DNA of 64,000 nt from Clostridium_AD sp050717535 (GCF_050717535.1 NZ_JBOITM010000041.1:1-64000), one strand, 5' to 3'. Shown: positions 18,103 through 26,230, counted from the stretch's first letter. The notes: a model not told the origin generated them from the letters alone. Program-made: numbers and translations.

Positions 18103-18783
18103 ATGAGAATAAATAAACTTCTTAGTAATCATGGCATTTGTTCCAGAACTGATGCCAATAGACTTATTGCTGAGAATAGAATAATTGTAAATGGACTCCT
18201 CTGCACACCTGGGCAGTGGGTGGAAGAGGTGGATATTATTCTTGTTGACAATGAGCCTATTCCAGTTAAAGATAAAATATATATTGCACTAAATAAGCCT
18301 GTTGGAATTACCTGCACTGCAGAAAAGACAGTGAAAAGCAATATAATAGATTTTATAAATTATCCGGAATATATTTTCCCGGTTGGTAGACTGGACAAAG
18401 CCTCACAAGGACTAATATTGTTGACAAACGATGGAGACCTTGCAAATAAAATTTTAGAATCAGAAAACCTGCATGAGAAAGAATATATAGTAACTGTAAA
18501 TAAAGATTTTGATGACCTTTTTATTAAAGGAATGTCTGAAGGCGTGGAAATTTGTAGTGTTATCACAAGATATTGCAAGGTTAGTAGAGTAAGTGACAAT
18601 ACGTTTACTATTATTATCACCCAGGGACTTAATAAGCAGATCCGAAGAATGTGCAGCACTTTTGGATACAAAGTTATAAGACTTGAGAGAATTCGAATTA
18701 TTAATGTGAAGATTCAGGGTATAGATATTGGCAAGTGGCGAAACCTCACAGAGAAAGAACTAATAGAACTGAGAAATGGATAA
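18103..18783 (+). CDS. rluF: 23S rRNA pseudouridine synthase, RsuA/RluB/E/F family (RluF-like)
   Basis: Converts a uridine of ribosomal RNA to pseudouridine. The 226-residue protein has an S4 RNA-binding domain at residues 1-50 (MRINKLLSNHGICSRTDANR) and the catalytic domain with GRLDKASQGL, in which Asp 98 is the expected nucleophile. GLNKQIRRMCSTFGYKVIRLERIRI is the family's C-terminal signature. The IRRM and short linker resemble RluF more than RsuA, but the exact target (U2604 in E. coli) is inferred. The upstream region has TATAAT at 18054-18059. No gene is close enough to suggest an operon. Confidence 0.85.
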   Translation: MRINKLLSNHGICSRTDANRLIAENRIIVNGLLCTPGQWVEEVDIILVDNEPIPVKDKIYIALNKPVGITCTAEKTVKSNIIDFINYPEYIFPVGRLDKASQGLILLTNDGDLANKILESENLHEKEYIVTVNKDFDDLFIKGMSEGVEICSVITRYCKVSRVSDNTFTIIITQGLNKQIRRMCSTFGYKVIRLERIRIINVKIQGIDIGKWRNLTEKELIELRNG

Positions 18784-18832
18784 AAGTATTTTAAAATATT
18801 TTTTAGAATTAAGTGCTTTTACAGTGAAAAAT

Positions 18833-18842
18833 GTGGTATAAT
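18833..18842 (+). promoter_or_regulatory. extended -10 promoter of the ATT-start gene
   Basis: TATAAT at 18837-18842 with TG one base upstream (TGGTATAAT) makes an extended -10. No good -35 lies at 17 bp. Transcription from here would give a leader of about 180 nt before 19031. Confidence 0.5.
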
Positions 18843-18867
18843 AAAAATAATGCAGTAAAAATAGACA

Positions 18868-19008
18868 TGCGTATTTTAGACAAAAATTAATTATTAATAA
18901 AAATTAGGGAAATATTAAAGTTATACGCAATTTTAAATCCCTTATAGGAATCTGAAAGAAATAACATGTCAATGATGTAATTGACTAGTTATTTTTTTGA
19001 AGATTCCT
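18868..19008 (+). promoter_or_regulatory. structured leader with internal terminator-like hairpin (possible attenuator)
   Basis: Several pairings are visible. TGCGTAT 18868-18874 pairs with ATACGCA 18923-18929, AGGGA 18906-18910 with TCCCT 18938-18942, and AGGAATCT near 18947 with AGATTCCT 19001-19008. The last pair encloses a hairpin: AAATAAC plus GTCAAT against ATTGAC plus GTTATTT, ending in a T run. The enclosed hairpin (18959-18998) looks like an intrinsic terminator placed before the ribosome site, as in attenuators and riboswitches. I recognise no known riboswitch class. The alternative is that it ends a separate small RNA. Confidence 0.5.
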
Positions 19009-19030
19009 AAATAGAAGAAAGAGGTGTCCT

Positions 19031-19741
19031 ATTATAAATAAGGAAAATAAAACAGAAGCAACTAAAGTAGAGATTAAATCAAACAAACACCAAACACTAG
19101 AAGAAGTTACAATTTTAAAATTAGTTAAAAAAGATGGTACAACAGTTGATGGTAAAATAGATACGCAGGATTTACAAAAAGTATTAGAAAAAGGCCTTTG
19201 GTTTGCAGAGTGGAATAAAGCTCTTAATAATTACTTAGCACAAAATTTAAGTAGTTATTACATAGAAGAAAAGAAATATAGAAGAAAGCAAAGCCTTCAA
19301 TCTTTTATCTTAGATGTTCATCCTAAAGCACCAGTTAGACATATTAATGGTGATTCTCTAGATAATAGAAAAGCTAACTTAGAAGTATATAATCAAAATG
19401 CAGTTAATGATTATGAAGAATTAGACGGAGAAACTGTTGCTATAATATTAAGAGACAGATATGGCATTGAAAAATCAAGGACTTTCATTGATAAAGAAGA
19501 TTTAAATAGAGTAGTTAATAATGGCTATACTTGGGTTTTATTTAAAAAAGAAACAGAACCTTATGCTATAGCAAATACTCCTGAAGGGAAAATTTATTTG
19601 AATAGATTTATAATGAGTACAACTGAAGATATGGTTACTCATCCTATAAATCTTAATACATTAGATAATAGAAAAGCTAATTTAGAAAATAAAACAGCTG
19701 AGCTAGAATTTGTTAAACCAGTAGAAGAAATAGAAGAATAA
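19031..19741 (+). CDS. tandem degenerate HNH-like repeat protein with apparent ATT start
   Basis: A 237-codon frame ends at TAA 19739 and is open back to a stop at 18998, yet has no ATG, GTG or TTG until about 19598. Between the ribosome site AGAGGTG (19020-19026) and the frame, the only near-cognate codons are ATT 19031 and ATA 19034, so ATT is the likely start, as in infC. The product has two related units of about 100 residues, each ending in LDNRKANLE. The first also has VRHINGDSLDNRKANLE, an HNH/AP2-HNH signature, but the first catalytic His position (usually LHR) reads LQSF; the second unit reads VTHPINLNTLDNRKANLE. A DNA-binding protein rather than an active nuclease is my inference. 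It is a single gene between a structured leader and a strong terminator. Confidence 0.7.
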   Translation: MINKENKTEATKVEIKSNKHQTLEEVTILKLVKKDGTTVDGKIDTQDLQKVLEKGLWFAEWNKALNNYLAQNLSSYYIEEKKYRRKQSLQSFILDVHPKAPVRHINGDSLDNRKANLEVYNQNAVNDYEELDGETVAIILRDRYGIEKSRTFIDKEDLNRVVNNGYTWVLFKKETEPYAIANTPEGKIYLNRFIMSTTEDMVTHPINLNTLDNRKANLENKTAELEFVKPVEEIEE

Positions 19742-19767
19742 TAAGTAGTTTTATTTATTAATTCTAA

Positions 19768-19822
19768 GAAAAACACTAAGAAATTAATCAATTAATGATT
19801 AGTTTCTTAGTGTTTTTTTTTA
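19768..19822 (+). terminator. terminator of the HNH-like gene
   Basis: AAAACACTAAGAAA pairs with TTTCTTAGTGTTTT, with further TTAATCA/TGATTA pairing inside, followed by a run of T. Confidence 0.9.
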
Positions 19823-20046
19823 TTATATAGGAAACAGCTTGCAGAAAATAATGTGGATAACATTTCAATAGTTGACAATTGACAGAGGACAGTTAAGGTT
19901 GATTTTTTTATACTCTTTTTTTATTTTTGTATAAACTAATTTATAAACCGTGTAATTACAAAAGCATACTCCTCTGAGTTATAAAATAAGAGTTATAAAA
20001 TAATAAAAGATTATGTAGCAATAGAAATAACTATTTAAAATACCAT

Positions 20047-20090
20047 ATAACAATATGTAATGCTGCATAACGTTTGCCTATTATAAAAAC
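20047..20090 (+). promoter_or_regulatory. shared 44-bp element, copy 1 (candidate operator)
   Basis: A gap-free alignment with 22940-22983 gives 33 identical positions of 44. The core is the imperfect dyad GTAATGCTGCATAAC at 20057-20071, a shape compatible with LysR-type regulator sites. Its centre lies 51 bp before TATAAT at 20115-20120. A LysR gene lies 7.7 kb downstream. The link is inference. Confidence 0.6.
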
Positions 20091-20179
20091 ATCTATTATG
20101 TATTAAAATCATGATATAATTGATATAAAATTAACAAGAAAAAATTAATAAATATTATGGTTAAAAGTAATTATAATTT

Positions 20180-20232
20180 CCGCTTAGGACTCATAATACT
20201 TTTTATTATGTTAGAGCTTAAGAGAAAGGCGG
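20180..20232 (+). promoter_or_regulatory. leader hairpin that may hide the ribosome site of the TauC-like gene
   Basis: CCGC 20180-20183 can pair with GCGG 20229-20232. Inside, CTTA pairs with TAAG, and CTCATAATA with TATTATG...GAG. The ribosome site AAAGG (20225-20229) of the gene at 20240 sits at the 3' base of the stem. No fold energy was computed. Confidence 0.35.
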
Positions 20233-20239
20233 TATAATA

Positions 20240-21016
20240 GTGGGGAAAAAAAATACATTTGAAAAAATATTGACTACTGGAACAGTACTTGTTATTTTAG
20301 CTCTGTGGTTTATAGTAACAATGCTAGGGTGGGTTGATCCTAAACTGATACCGTCTCCACAATTGGTGTGGACTGCTTTGGTTGATATTTTGAAAAATGG
20401 TTACAAAAATTATACATTGATGCAACATTTAGGCGCAAGTATGGAAAGGCTTATTATTGCTTTCTTCGCAGCTACTGTCATTGCAGTTCCACTAGGACTT
20501 GCAAGCGGTTATAATTCTAAGATTAGAGCAATTTTAGAACCTATTATAGAATTTTATCGTCCACTTCCACCACTTGCTTATTACACACTTTTAGTTTTAT
20601 GGCTGGGAATAGAAAATGGTTCTAAGATTGTACTTTTATTATTGGCTTGTTTTGCACCAATTTATATTTCTTGTGTATCAGCAGTTATGAAAATAAAGGA
20701 AGACTATATAAACAGCGCATACACTGTGGGGGCTAGTAAATTTCAAATATTTATTTATGTGATATTTCCGGCATGTTTACCTGATATATTTATAGGTCTT
20801 AGAACAGCTTTAGGTGTTGGTTATACTACTCTGGTATCGGCTGAAATGGTTGCGGCGAGCTCTGGCATAGGTTGGATGGTATTAGATGCAAGTCGGTATA
20901 TGAGAAGTGATATTATTTTTTTAGGAATTATTATTATGGGTATAACAGGTATATTGTTAGATAAAAGCATACAATTAATTGAACATAAGGTTGTTCCATG
21001 GAAAGGTAAAGAATAA
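20240..21016 (+). CDS. NitT/TauT-family ABC transporter permease (TauC/SsuC-like)
   Basis: The membrane subunit of an importer for organic sulfonates or similar sulfur compounds. It has 258 residues with about six hydrophobic segments. LASGYNSKIRAILEPIIEFYRPLPPLAYYTLLVLW and later YTVGASKFQIFIYVIFPACLPDIFIGLR are typical of the family, the latter holding the EAA loop that docks the ATPase. A cytosolic ATPase and a binding lipoprotein follow in the same operon. The start is GTG 20240. The upstream region carries the shared 44-bp element. The substrate is inferred from family and neighbours (taurine, alkanesulfonate or another thiol/sulfonate). No oxygen-dependent TauD or SsuD is present, as expected for an anaerobe. 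Confidence 0.85.
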   Translation: MGKKNTFEKILTTGTVLVILALWFIVTMLGWVDPKLIPSPQLVWTALVDILKNGYKNYTLMQHLGASMERLIIAFFAATVIAVPLGLASGYNSKIRAILEPIIEFYRPLPPLAYYTLLVLWLGIENGSKIVLLLLACFAPIYISCVSAVMKIKEDYINSAYTVGASKFQIFIYVIFPACLPDIFIGLRTALGVGYTTLVSAEMVAASSGIGWMVLDASRYMRSDIIFLGIIIMGITGILLDKSIQLIEHKVVPWKGKE

Positions 21017-21041
21017 CAAAATATAATTAGGAGTGATAAAT

Positions 21042-22082
21042 ATGAAATTAAAAAAAATATTGGTAACTGTTATAATGACAACTGTAATATCAACATTATT
21101 TGTAGGATGTGGAACATCAAAAGATACGGCTTCAAAGAGTGCGACTTCATTGGATGCACCCAAGGTTGTAAATATAGGTACTCAACAGATGCCTAATGAT
21201 GAAAAAATTGCTATAGAAAAAGGGTTTTTTGAAGAAGAACTAGGAGTGAAAGTTAATATTATTGAATTCAATGCAGGAGATATAAGAAATGCTCTTGTTT
21301 CAAAAGACATTGATTTTGCCTTGCTTGGCTCTTCTTCAGCAACACTTGGGATTGCAAGCGGTATTGATATAGAAATGATTTGGATACATGAGATTCTTGG
21401 TGATTCAGAAAGATTGGTAGCTAAAAATGGCTCGAATATTAATTCTATAAAAGATATTGTAGGTAAGAAAGTTGCTACACCATTTGCTACAACAACGCAT
21501 TACAGCTTATTGAAGGCTTTAGAGTTAAATGGTATATCTGAAAAAGATATAACACTGCTTGATATGCAAATGCCTGATGTATATGCTGCTTGGCAAAGAG
21601 GCGATATTGACGCAGCTTATGCATGGGAGCCAACACTATCTAACCTTTTAAAGGATGGTAAAACTATAATTTCAAGCAAGGATATGGCGCAAAAGGGTGT
21701 TGTTACTTCTAATGTAGAGGTTGTTAGAGGAGATTTTGCTAAAAAGTATCCTAATATTGTAACTAAATATATAAAGGCTGTAAATAAATCTGTTAAACTC
21801 TACAATGAAAATCGAGTTGACGCAGTTAAAACAATTTCGGATGCTTTGCAAATTACGCAGGAAGAAGCATCAAAACAGATGAAGGGTTCTATTTGGCTTA
21901 CTGCGCAGCAGCAATTAGATCCTGCTTATTTTGGAACGAGCAATAAAAAAGGTGATTTAGTGAATTCATTAAAAGATACAGCAGATTTTTTATACAAACA
22001 AAAGAGCATTATTTCTGAACCTAAATTGTCTACTTTTGAAAAAGCTGTAAATCCAGCATATATAGAAAATGCTTTAAAATGA
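21042..22082 (+). CDS. TauA-like substrate-binding lipoprotein
   Basis: The extracellular binding protein of the importer. The signal peptide ends in the lipobox LFVGCG, so Cys near residue 23 would be lipid-anchored. The mature part is a periplasmic-binding fold of the NMT1/TauA type. TTTHYSLLKALELNG and VYAAWQRGDIDAAYAWEPTL closely follow the TauA pattern, including the Trp and Glu around the ligand site. The length (346 residues) is normal. ATG 21042 is chosen over GTG 21033 because AGGAG at 21029-21033 would overlap the latter. It lies 25 bp after the permease. Taurine or another sulfonate is the likeliest ligand, but the family also binds thiamine precursors and nitrate. Confidence 0.85.
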   Translation: MKLKKILVTVIMTTVISTLFVGCGTSKDTASKSATSLDAPKVVNIGTQQMPNDEKIAIEKGFFEEELGVKVNIIEFNAGDIRNALVSKDIDFALLGSSSATLGIASGIDIEMIWIHEILGDSERLVAKNGSNINSIKDIVGKKVATPFATTTHYSLLKALELNGISEKDITLLDMQMPDVYAAWQRGDIDAAYAWEPTLSNLLKDGKTIISSKDMAQKGVVTSNVEVVRGDFAKKYPNIVTKYIKAVNKSVKLYNENRVDAVKTISDALQITQEEASKQMKGSIWLTAQQQLDPAYFGTSNKKGDLVNSLKDTADFLYKQKSIISEPKLSTFEKAVNPAYIENALK

Positions 22083-22114
22083 TTTGCAGAGTTAAATAGA
22101 AATGGGGGATTTTC

Positions 22115-22930
22115 ATGGATGAAATATCAAAGCATAAAGCAGCTTACGTTGTAACATTAAAAGATATAAAATTAAAGTATTCTGGTGAAAAAGGTGAGGT
22201 TGTTGCTCTTGAAGATATAAATTTAGATATTGTGGAAGGAGAATTTATATGTGTACTTGGTCCATCAGGCTGTGGTAAAAGTACATTATTAAAAATCATT
22301 GCTGGCTTTCTTAAGCCATCATATGGAGAAGCCAAAATGGATAATGAACTTATTGATGGTCCAGATTGGCATAAAGGGGTTGTTTTTCAAAGCCCTATTT
22401 TATATCCCTGGTTAAACGTTCAGGATAATGTTGCTTTTGGTCTTAAAATGAGAAAATTGCCCAAAAGTGAGATTATGGAATTAACCACTAAATATATAGA
22501 ACTTGTAGGCCTTAAGGGTGCTCAAAAGCATAAATCCTATGAACTTTCTGGTGGTATGAAACAAAGAGTTTCACTTGCAAGGGTTTTGGTAAATAAGCCC
22601 AGAATGATTTTAATGGATGAACCATTTGGAGCATTAGATGCACTAACAAGAAGGAACATGCAAACTCTAATAAGAAATATTTGGACTAAAACTGAAAATA
22701 CAGTTTTTCTTATTACCCATGATGTTGATGAGGCATTGGCACTTGCTACAAGGATTATTGTAATGTCGAGTAGCCCTGGCAAAATCCTTAAGGAATATAA
22801 TATAGATTTCACTAATCATAGTTTAAATGAAAATCATGAAAACGTAATATATACATCTAAATATATTGAGATAAGGGAAGAAATCTTAAACCTTATAAGT
22901 AGTCAAAATGAAGAGTTGAAGTTTTTATAA
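22115..22930 (+). CDS. TauB/SsuB-like ABC transporter ATPase
   Basis: The energy-coupling subunit (271 residues). Walker A GPSGCGKST is near residue 49, the Q-loop is VVFQSPILYPW, the ABC signature is LSGGMKQR, Walker B is RMILMDEPFGALD and the H-loop is FLITHDVDEA. The sequence is of the NitT/TauT group. RBS GGGGGAT precedes ATG 22115. It ends the three-gene operon permease, binding protein, ATPase. The gap to the next gene holds a second copy of the shared element and a promoter, so the reductase downstream is a separate unit, possibly with the same regulator. Confidence 0.9.
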   Translation: MDEISKHKAAYVVTLKDIKLKYSGEKGEVVALEDINLDIVEGEFICVLGPSGCGKSTLLKIIAGFLKPSYGEAKMDNELIDGPDWHKGVVFQSPILYPWLNVQDNVAFGLKMRKLPKSEIMELTTKYIELVGLKGAQKHKSYELSGGMKQRVSLARVLVNKPRMILMDEPFGALDALTRRNMQTLIRNIWTKTENTVFLITHDVDEALALATRIIVMSSSPGKILKEYNIDFTNHSLNENHENVIYTSKYIEIREEILNLISSQNEELKFL

Positions 22931-22939
22931 TTTCCATGT

Positions 22940-22983
22940 ATCACAATTTGTTATGCTACATAATATATTGCTATTACAGAAAC
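22940..22983 (+). promoter_or_regulatory. shared 44-bp element, copy 2 (candidate operator)
   Basis: Aligned gap-free with 20047-20090 at 33 of 44 positions. The dyad GTTATGCTACATAAT (22950-22964) is centred 41 bp before the -10, exactly 10 bp closer than in copy 1, so the protein would sit on the same DNA face. Confidence 0.6.
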
Positions 22984-23003
22984 CCAAAAGATTGTATTAT
23001 AAT
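22974..23003 (+). promoter_or_regulatory. promoter of the persulfide/CoA-disulfide reductase gene
   Basis: TATAAT at 22998-23003 with a weak -35 TTACAG at 22974-22979 (18-bp spacer), overlapping the end of the shared element. A weak -35 fits a promoter needing an activator. Confidence 0.5.
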
Positions 23004-23069
23004 TAACACATAGTTTGGTATTAACTTAATAAAAATATAGTAATAATAATATTCTATGGAGGGTTTTAT

Positions 23070-24770
23070 ATGAGTAAAAAATATTTAATAGTAGGTGGAG
23101 TTGCAGGGGGTGCATCAACAGCAGCGAGACTCAGAAGACTTAGCGAAGAGGATCAAATAATAATGTTCGAAAGAGATTCAGATGTATCTTTCTCAAACTG
23201 TTGTCTACCATATCACTTAAGTGGGATAGTAGAAGAAGCGGATAGTCTAGTGCTTATGCATCCAGATAAATTTTTAGCTCAATACAATATAGAAGCTAGA
23301 ATACATAGTGAAGTTATAGATATAGACAGAGAGAAAAAGCAGGTAAGAGTCAAAAACACATTAACGGCAGCAGAGTATACAGAAAACTATGACAAGCTAA
23401 TTTTATCTCCTGGTGCAAAGCCTATACTTCCTCCTATTAAAGGGATTGAAGATGTAAAAGTATTTACAGTAAGGAATGTTGTGGATATAGATAAGCTTAA
23501 TAAATATGTGAAAAAAATGGGTATGACAAATATATCAGTAATAGGTGGCGGTTTCATAGGAGTTGAAGTTGCTGAAAATCTAAAAGAAGCAGGAAATAAT
23601 GTAACATTAGTTGAAGCGATGGCACATATTATGAAACCGTTTGACTACGATATGGCTCAAATACTTCATAAAGAAATGCGTGATAAGGGTGTAAACCTAA
23701 TTGTAGGAGATAAAGTAAGTTCTTTTGAAAAGGATACTGTTGTTTTAGAATCGGGTAAAAAGATAGAAACTGAGGCAGTGGTTATGGCTATTGGTGTACT
23801 TCCAGAAACTTCACTTGCAGTTAAGGCTGGTATTGAACTTGGACAAACAGGAGCTATTAAAGTAGATCAAAACTACATGACAAATGATAAGGATATATAT
23901 GCAGTTGGGGATGCCATTGAAGTGTACCATGCCTTAGCTGGAAAAACTATTAAGTTATCACTAGCAGGTCCTGCTCAAAAAGAGGCAAGACAAGTTGCTG
24001 ACCATATACATGGTAAAGTTGTAAGAAATACAGGATATATCGGATCATCAGTAGTTAAATGTTTTGATTATAATGCGGCATCAGTGGGCTTAAATGAAGA
24101 AATGATAGAAGCACTTAAATTAGACATTAATTATGAAATAGCTAAAGTAATTCCAGGAGATAAAGTTGGTATAATGCCAAACTGTGAGCCACTACACTTT
24201 AAGCTTCTTTTCGAAATTCCAACAGGAAAAGTATTAGGAGCTCAAGCAATTGGAAGAGGTAATGTGGATAAGAGAATGGATGTTATTGCTACAGCAATTA
24301 AATTTGGTGCAACTGTGGATGATTTAAGAGATTTAGAATTATGTTATGCACCACCATTTGGAACTGCTAAAGACGTAGTTAACTTTGCGGGTTATGTTGC
24401 TACTAACTTATTACATGGTGATTTTAGGCAAGTATTTGAAAAAGATGTAAGAGGTTTAGTTGAAAGTAAAGCCTGCATAATAGATGTAAGAGAAAAAGAT
24501 GAGTATGAATTAAGCCACGTAATTGGAGCTGTGAATATACCTCTTAGTGAAATAAGACAAAGAACAAATGAAATACCAAAAGATGAACCAGTGTATCTAC
24601 ATTGCAGAAGTGCACAAAGAAGCTACAATGCAGTAATGGCACTTCAAAATTTAGGATACACAAACATTTATAATATTGCTGGTGGATTTATGGGAATATC
24701 CTTCTATGAATCATTTGATGATGAAACAACTGGAAGAGAAAAAATAGTTACTGACTACAACTTCCTATAA
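23070..24770 (+). CDS. CoA-disulfide/persulfide reductase with C-terminal rhodanese domain
   Basis: An FAD-dependent enzyme that reduces CoA disulfide or CoA/polysulfide persulfides with NAD(P)H. It has 566 residues. The N-terminal FAD motif is IVGGVAGGASTAARLRR, and the active Cys is Cys 44 in FSNCCLPYHLSG (a second Cys replaces the usual Gly). The NAD motif is VIGGGFIGVEVAENL, the second FAD motif is DIYAVGDAIEV, and the dimerisation domain has YAPPFGTAKDVVN. Residues 465-556 form a rhodanese domain with catalytic Cys 512 (HCRSAQRS). This arrangement matches the CoADR-RHD and Npsr persulfide reductases. It is likely cytosolic and acts on sulfur brought in by the neighbouring transporters. 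RBS GGAGG precedes the ATG. Confidence 0.9.
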   Translation: MSKKYLIVGGVAGGASTAARLRRLSEEDQIIMFERDSDVSFSNCCLPYHLSGIVEEADSLVLMHPDKFLAQYNIEARIHSEVIDIDREKKQVRVKNTLTAAEYTENYDKLILSPGAKPILPPIKGIEDVKVFTVRNVVDIDKLNKYVKKMGMTNISVIGGGFIGVEVAENLKEAGNNVTLVEAMAHIMKPFDYDMAQILHKEMRDKGVNLIVGDKVSSFEKDTVVLESGKKIETEAVVMAIGVLPETSLAVKAGIELGQTGAIKVDQNYMTNDKDIYAVGDAIEVYHALAGKTIKLSLAGPAQKEARQVADHIHGKVVRNTGYIGSSVVKCFDYNAASVGLNEEMIEALKLDINYEIAKVIPGDKVGIMPNCEPLHFKLLFEIPTGKVLGAQAIGRGNVDKRMDVIATAIKFGATVDDLRDLELCYAPPFGTAKDVVNFAGYVATNLLHGDFRQVFEKDVRGLVESKACIIDVREKDEYELSHVIGAVNIPLSEIRQRTNEIPKDEPVYLHCRSAQRSYNAVMALQNLGYTNIYNIAGGFMGISFYESFDDETTGREKIVTDYNFL

Positions 24771-24776
24771 TATATA

Positions 24777-24845
24777 TTTTTATGTGAATCTGGCTGTTTG
24801 AAGCTCCTAAGGAGATGATTTTATACAGCTTGGTTCACATAAAAA
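24777..24845 (+). other. large intergenic stem-loop between reductase and TsuA-like gene
   Basis: Perfect 12-bp arms TTTTTATGTGAA (24777-24788) and TTCACATAAAAA (24834-24845) flank a 45-base interior with a further CTGT/ACAG pair and the palindromic word CTCCTAAGGAG. No T run follows, so it is not a standard terminator. It may protect or separate parts of one transcript. Confidence 0.5.
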
Positions 24846-24879
24846 TCAAATCAGAATAAATATAGAAAGGAAATGAGAT

Positions 24880-26202
24880 ATGAAGAATTCAGGGGGAGCT
24901 ACAGGTTTAAATACCAATGCTAAAGTAGTAAATGGAAAAACAATTATAAATAAAACACAGTTCATTGTTGGATTTGCAATTATAATAGCTATGATTATAT
25001 TTACTATATCGATATCAGCAAATAATCCTAAGTTAGGACTATTTTTAATTACTGGACTTGCAATCGGATATGTAATGCAAAGATCAAGATTCGGATTTGC
25101 AGGCGGTATAAAAAGAATATATGTAACAGGAGATTCATCTTTAACAAAAGCATTAATGTTTATGCTTGCTATATCAATAATAATAACAGCAGCAATACAT
25201 TACGGAGCTTTTGAGGGTGGAGCTGAAGTTGCATTTAGAGCGGTAGGAGGGGCCAGGATAATTCCAGGAACTCAATTTGTTAAACCAATTAACGTTTTAA
25301 CTGTGCTTGGTGGTATACTATTTGGTATTGGTATGATGCTAGGTGGTGGATGTGCTTCTGGAACACTTACAGATGCTGGTGAAGGTGAAGGAAGAGCACT
25401 AGTAACACTATTCTTTTTCATAACAGGAGCCCTATGGGGAGAATATGCTATGGGCTTTCTTAAAAATACTGTACTTTTCACTTGGGGTGAAAAAATTTAT
25501 TTGCCAGACTCTTTTGGTTATATGGGTGCTATCATAATTTCGTTATTAGCATGTTTAGCAGTCTATGTTTTTGCTAAATGGTATGAAAATAAGAGAAAAA
25601 GAGCAAATACTTTTATTTTGCCAGAATATGCGCAGTGGGAAAAAGCATTGCCAGAAATCGCGGAATACAAGTTTTTTAGTAAAGAAACTTATCATAAATT
25701 TTTTGTGAAAAGATGGTCTTTCTATACAGGAGGAGTATTATTAGCGGCTATGTTTGAAGCAATAATACTTACAACAGGTAGTAGTTGGGGAGTAACTACA
25801 GCTTTTGTAAATTGGGGAGCTTGGATATATCAATCCATAGGTCTAATAGATGTTTCAAAGTGGAAATCTTTCGCTTCGCAAATGGATACCATTAATGGAG
25901 GGTTCATGAATGACCCGGATTCCATGAGAAATTTAGGAATAATATTAGGGGCTTTAATATCTCCATTACTTGCAGGACATTTCTCATTTAAGAAGAAATT
26001 TAAATTAAAAGATGCTGCTTTCTACGCAATTGGTGGATTATTAATGGGATATGGTGCAAGAATTGCAATGGGATGTAACATTGGAGCATTCTATTCAGCA
26101 GTAGCTAATTTTTCATTATCTGGATGGGTGTTTATGCTAGCTTTAATTTTAGGTGGGATAATAGGAGTTAATTTAATTAAGAAATTTAATATTACAATTT
26201 AG
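24880..26202 (+). CDS. YeeE/YedE-family sulfur transporter, fused two-half form (TsuA-like)
   Basis: An integral membrane protein of 440 residues with about ten to twelve hydrophobic segments in two homologous halves. The half-site motifs are GGGCASGTL with Cys 158 and GYGARIAMGCNIGAFYS with Cys 399. In characterised relatives (TsuA of Spirochaeta thermophila, E. coli YeeE) conserved cysteines relay thiosulfate across the membrane; a partner TusA-like protein is common. The early motif reads RSRFGFAGG, so a Cys found at this spot in the split homologue (KSRFCFTSS) is Gly here. It is downstream of the persulfide reductase and a stem-loop, probably in the same transcript. Thiosulfate or a related sulfur anion is the inferred substrate. 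Confidence 0.88.
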   Translation: MKNSGGATGLNTNAKVVNGKTIINKTQFIVGFAIIIAMIIFTISISANNPKLGLFLITGLAIGYVMQRSRFGFAGGIKRIYVTGDSSLTKALMFMLAISIIITAAIHYGAFEGGAEVAFRAVGGARIIPGTQFVKPINVLTVLGGILFGIGMMLGGGCASGTLTDAGEGEGRALVTLFFFITGALWGEYAMGFLKNTVLFTWGEKIYLPDSFGYMGAIIISLLACLAVYVFAKWYENKRKRANTFILPEYAQWEKALPEIAEYKFFSKETYHKFFVKRWSFYTGGVLLAAMFEAIILTTGSSWGVTTAFVNWGAWIYQSIGLIDVSKWKSFASQMDTINGGFMNDPDSMRNLGIILGALISPLLAGHFSFKKKFKLKDAAFYAIGGLLMGYGARIAMGCNIGAFYSAVANFSLSGWVFMLALILGGIIGVNLIKKFNITI

Positions 26203-26230
26203 CTTCGAGTAAATTTTGTATAAAAAAAAG

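Larger units (their letters stand above)
19823..20239 (+). other. 417-bp regulatory region before the first TauABC-like operon
   Basis: No gene is visible. It contains a direct repeat GAGTTATAAAATAA near 19976-20003, the 44-bp shared element at 20047-20090, a -10 TATAAT at 20115-20120 and a leader hairpin at 20180-20232. The segment at about 19870 repeats TTGACA-like words (TTGACAATTGACAG) without a matched -10. Confidence 0.5.

Noticed and set aside
24813..24860. Small peptide frame starting inside the stem-loop (AGGAGATG)
   Set aside because: The ribosome site directly touches the ATG, giving no spacing, and the frame has only 14 codons.
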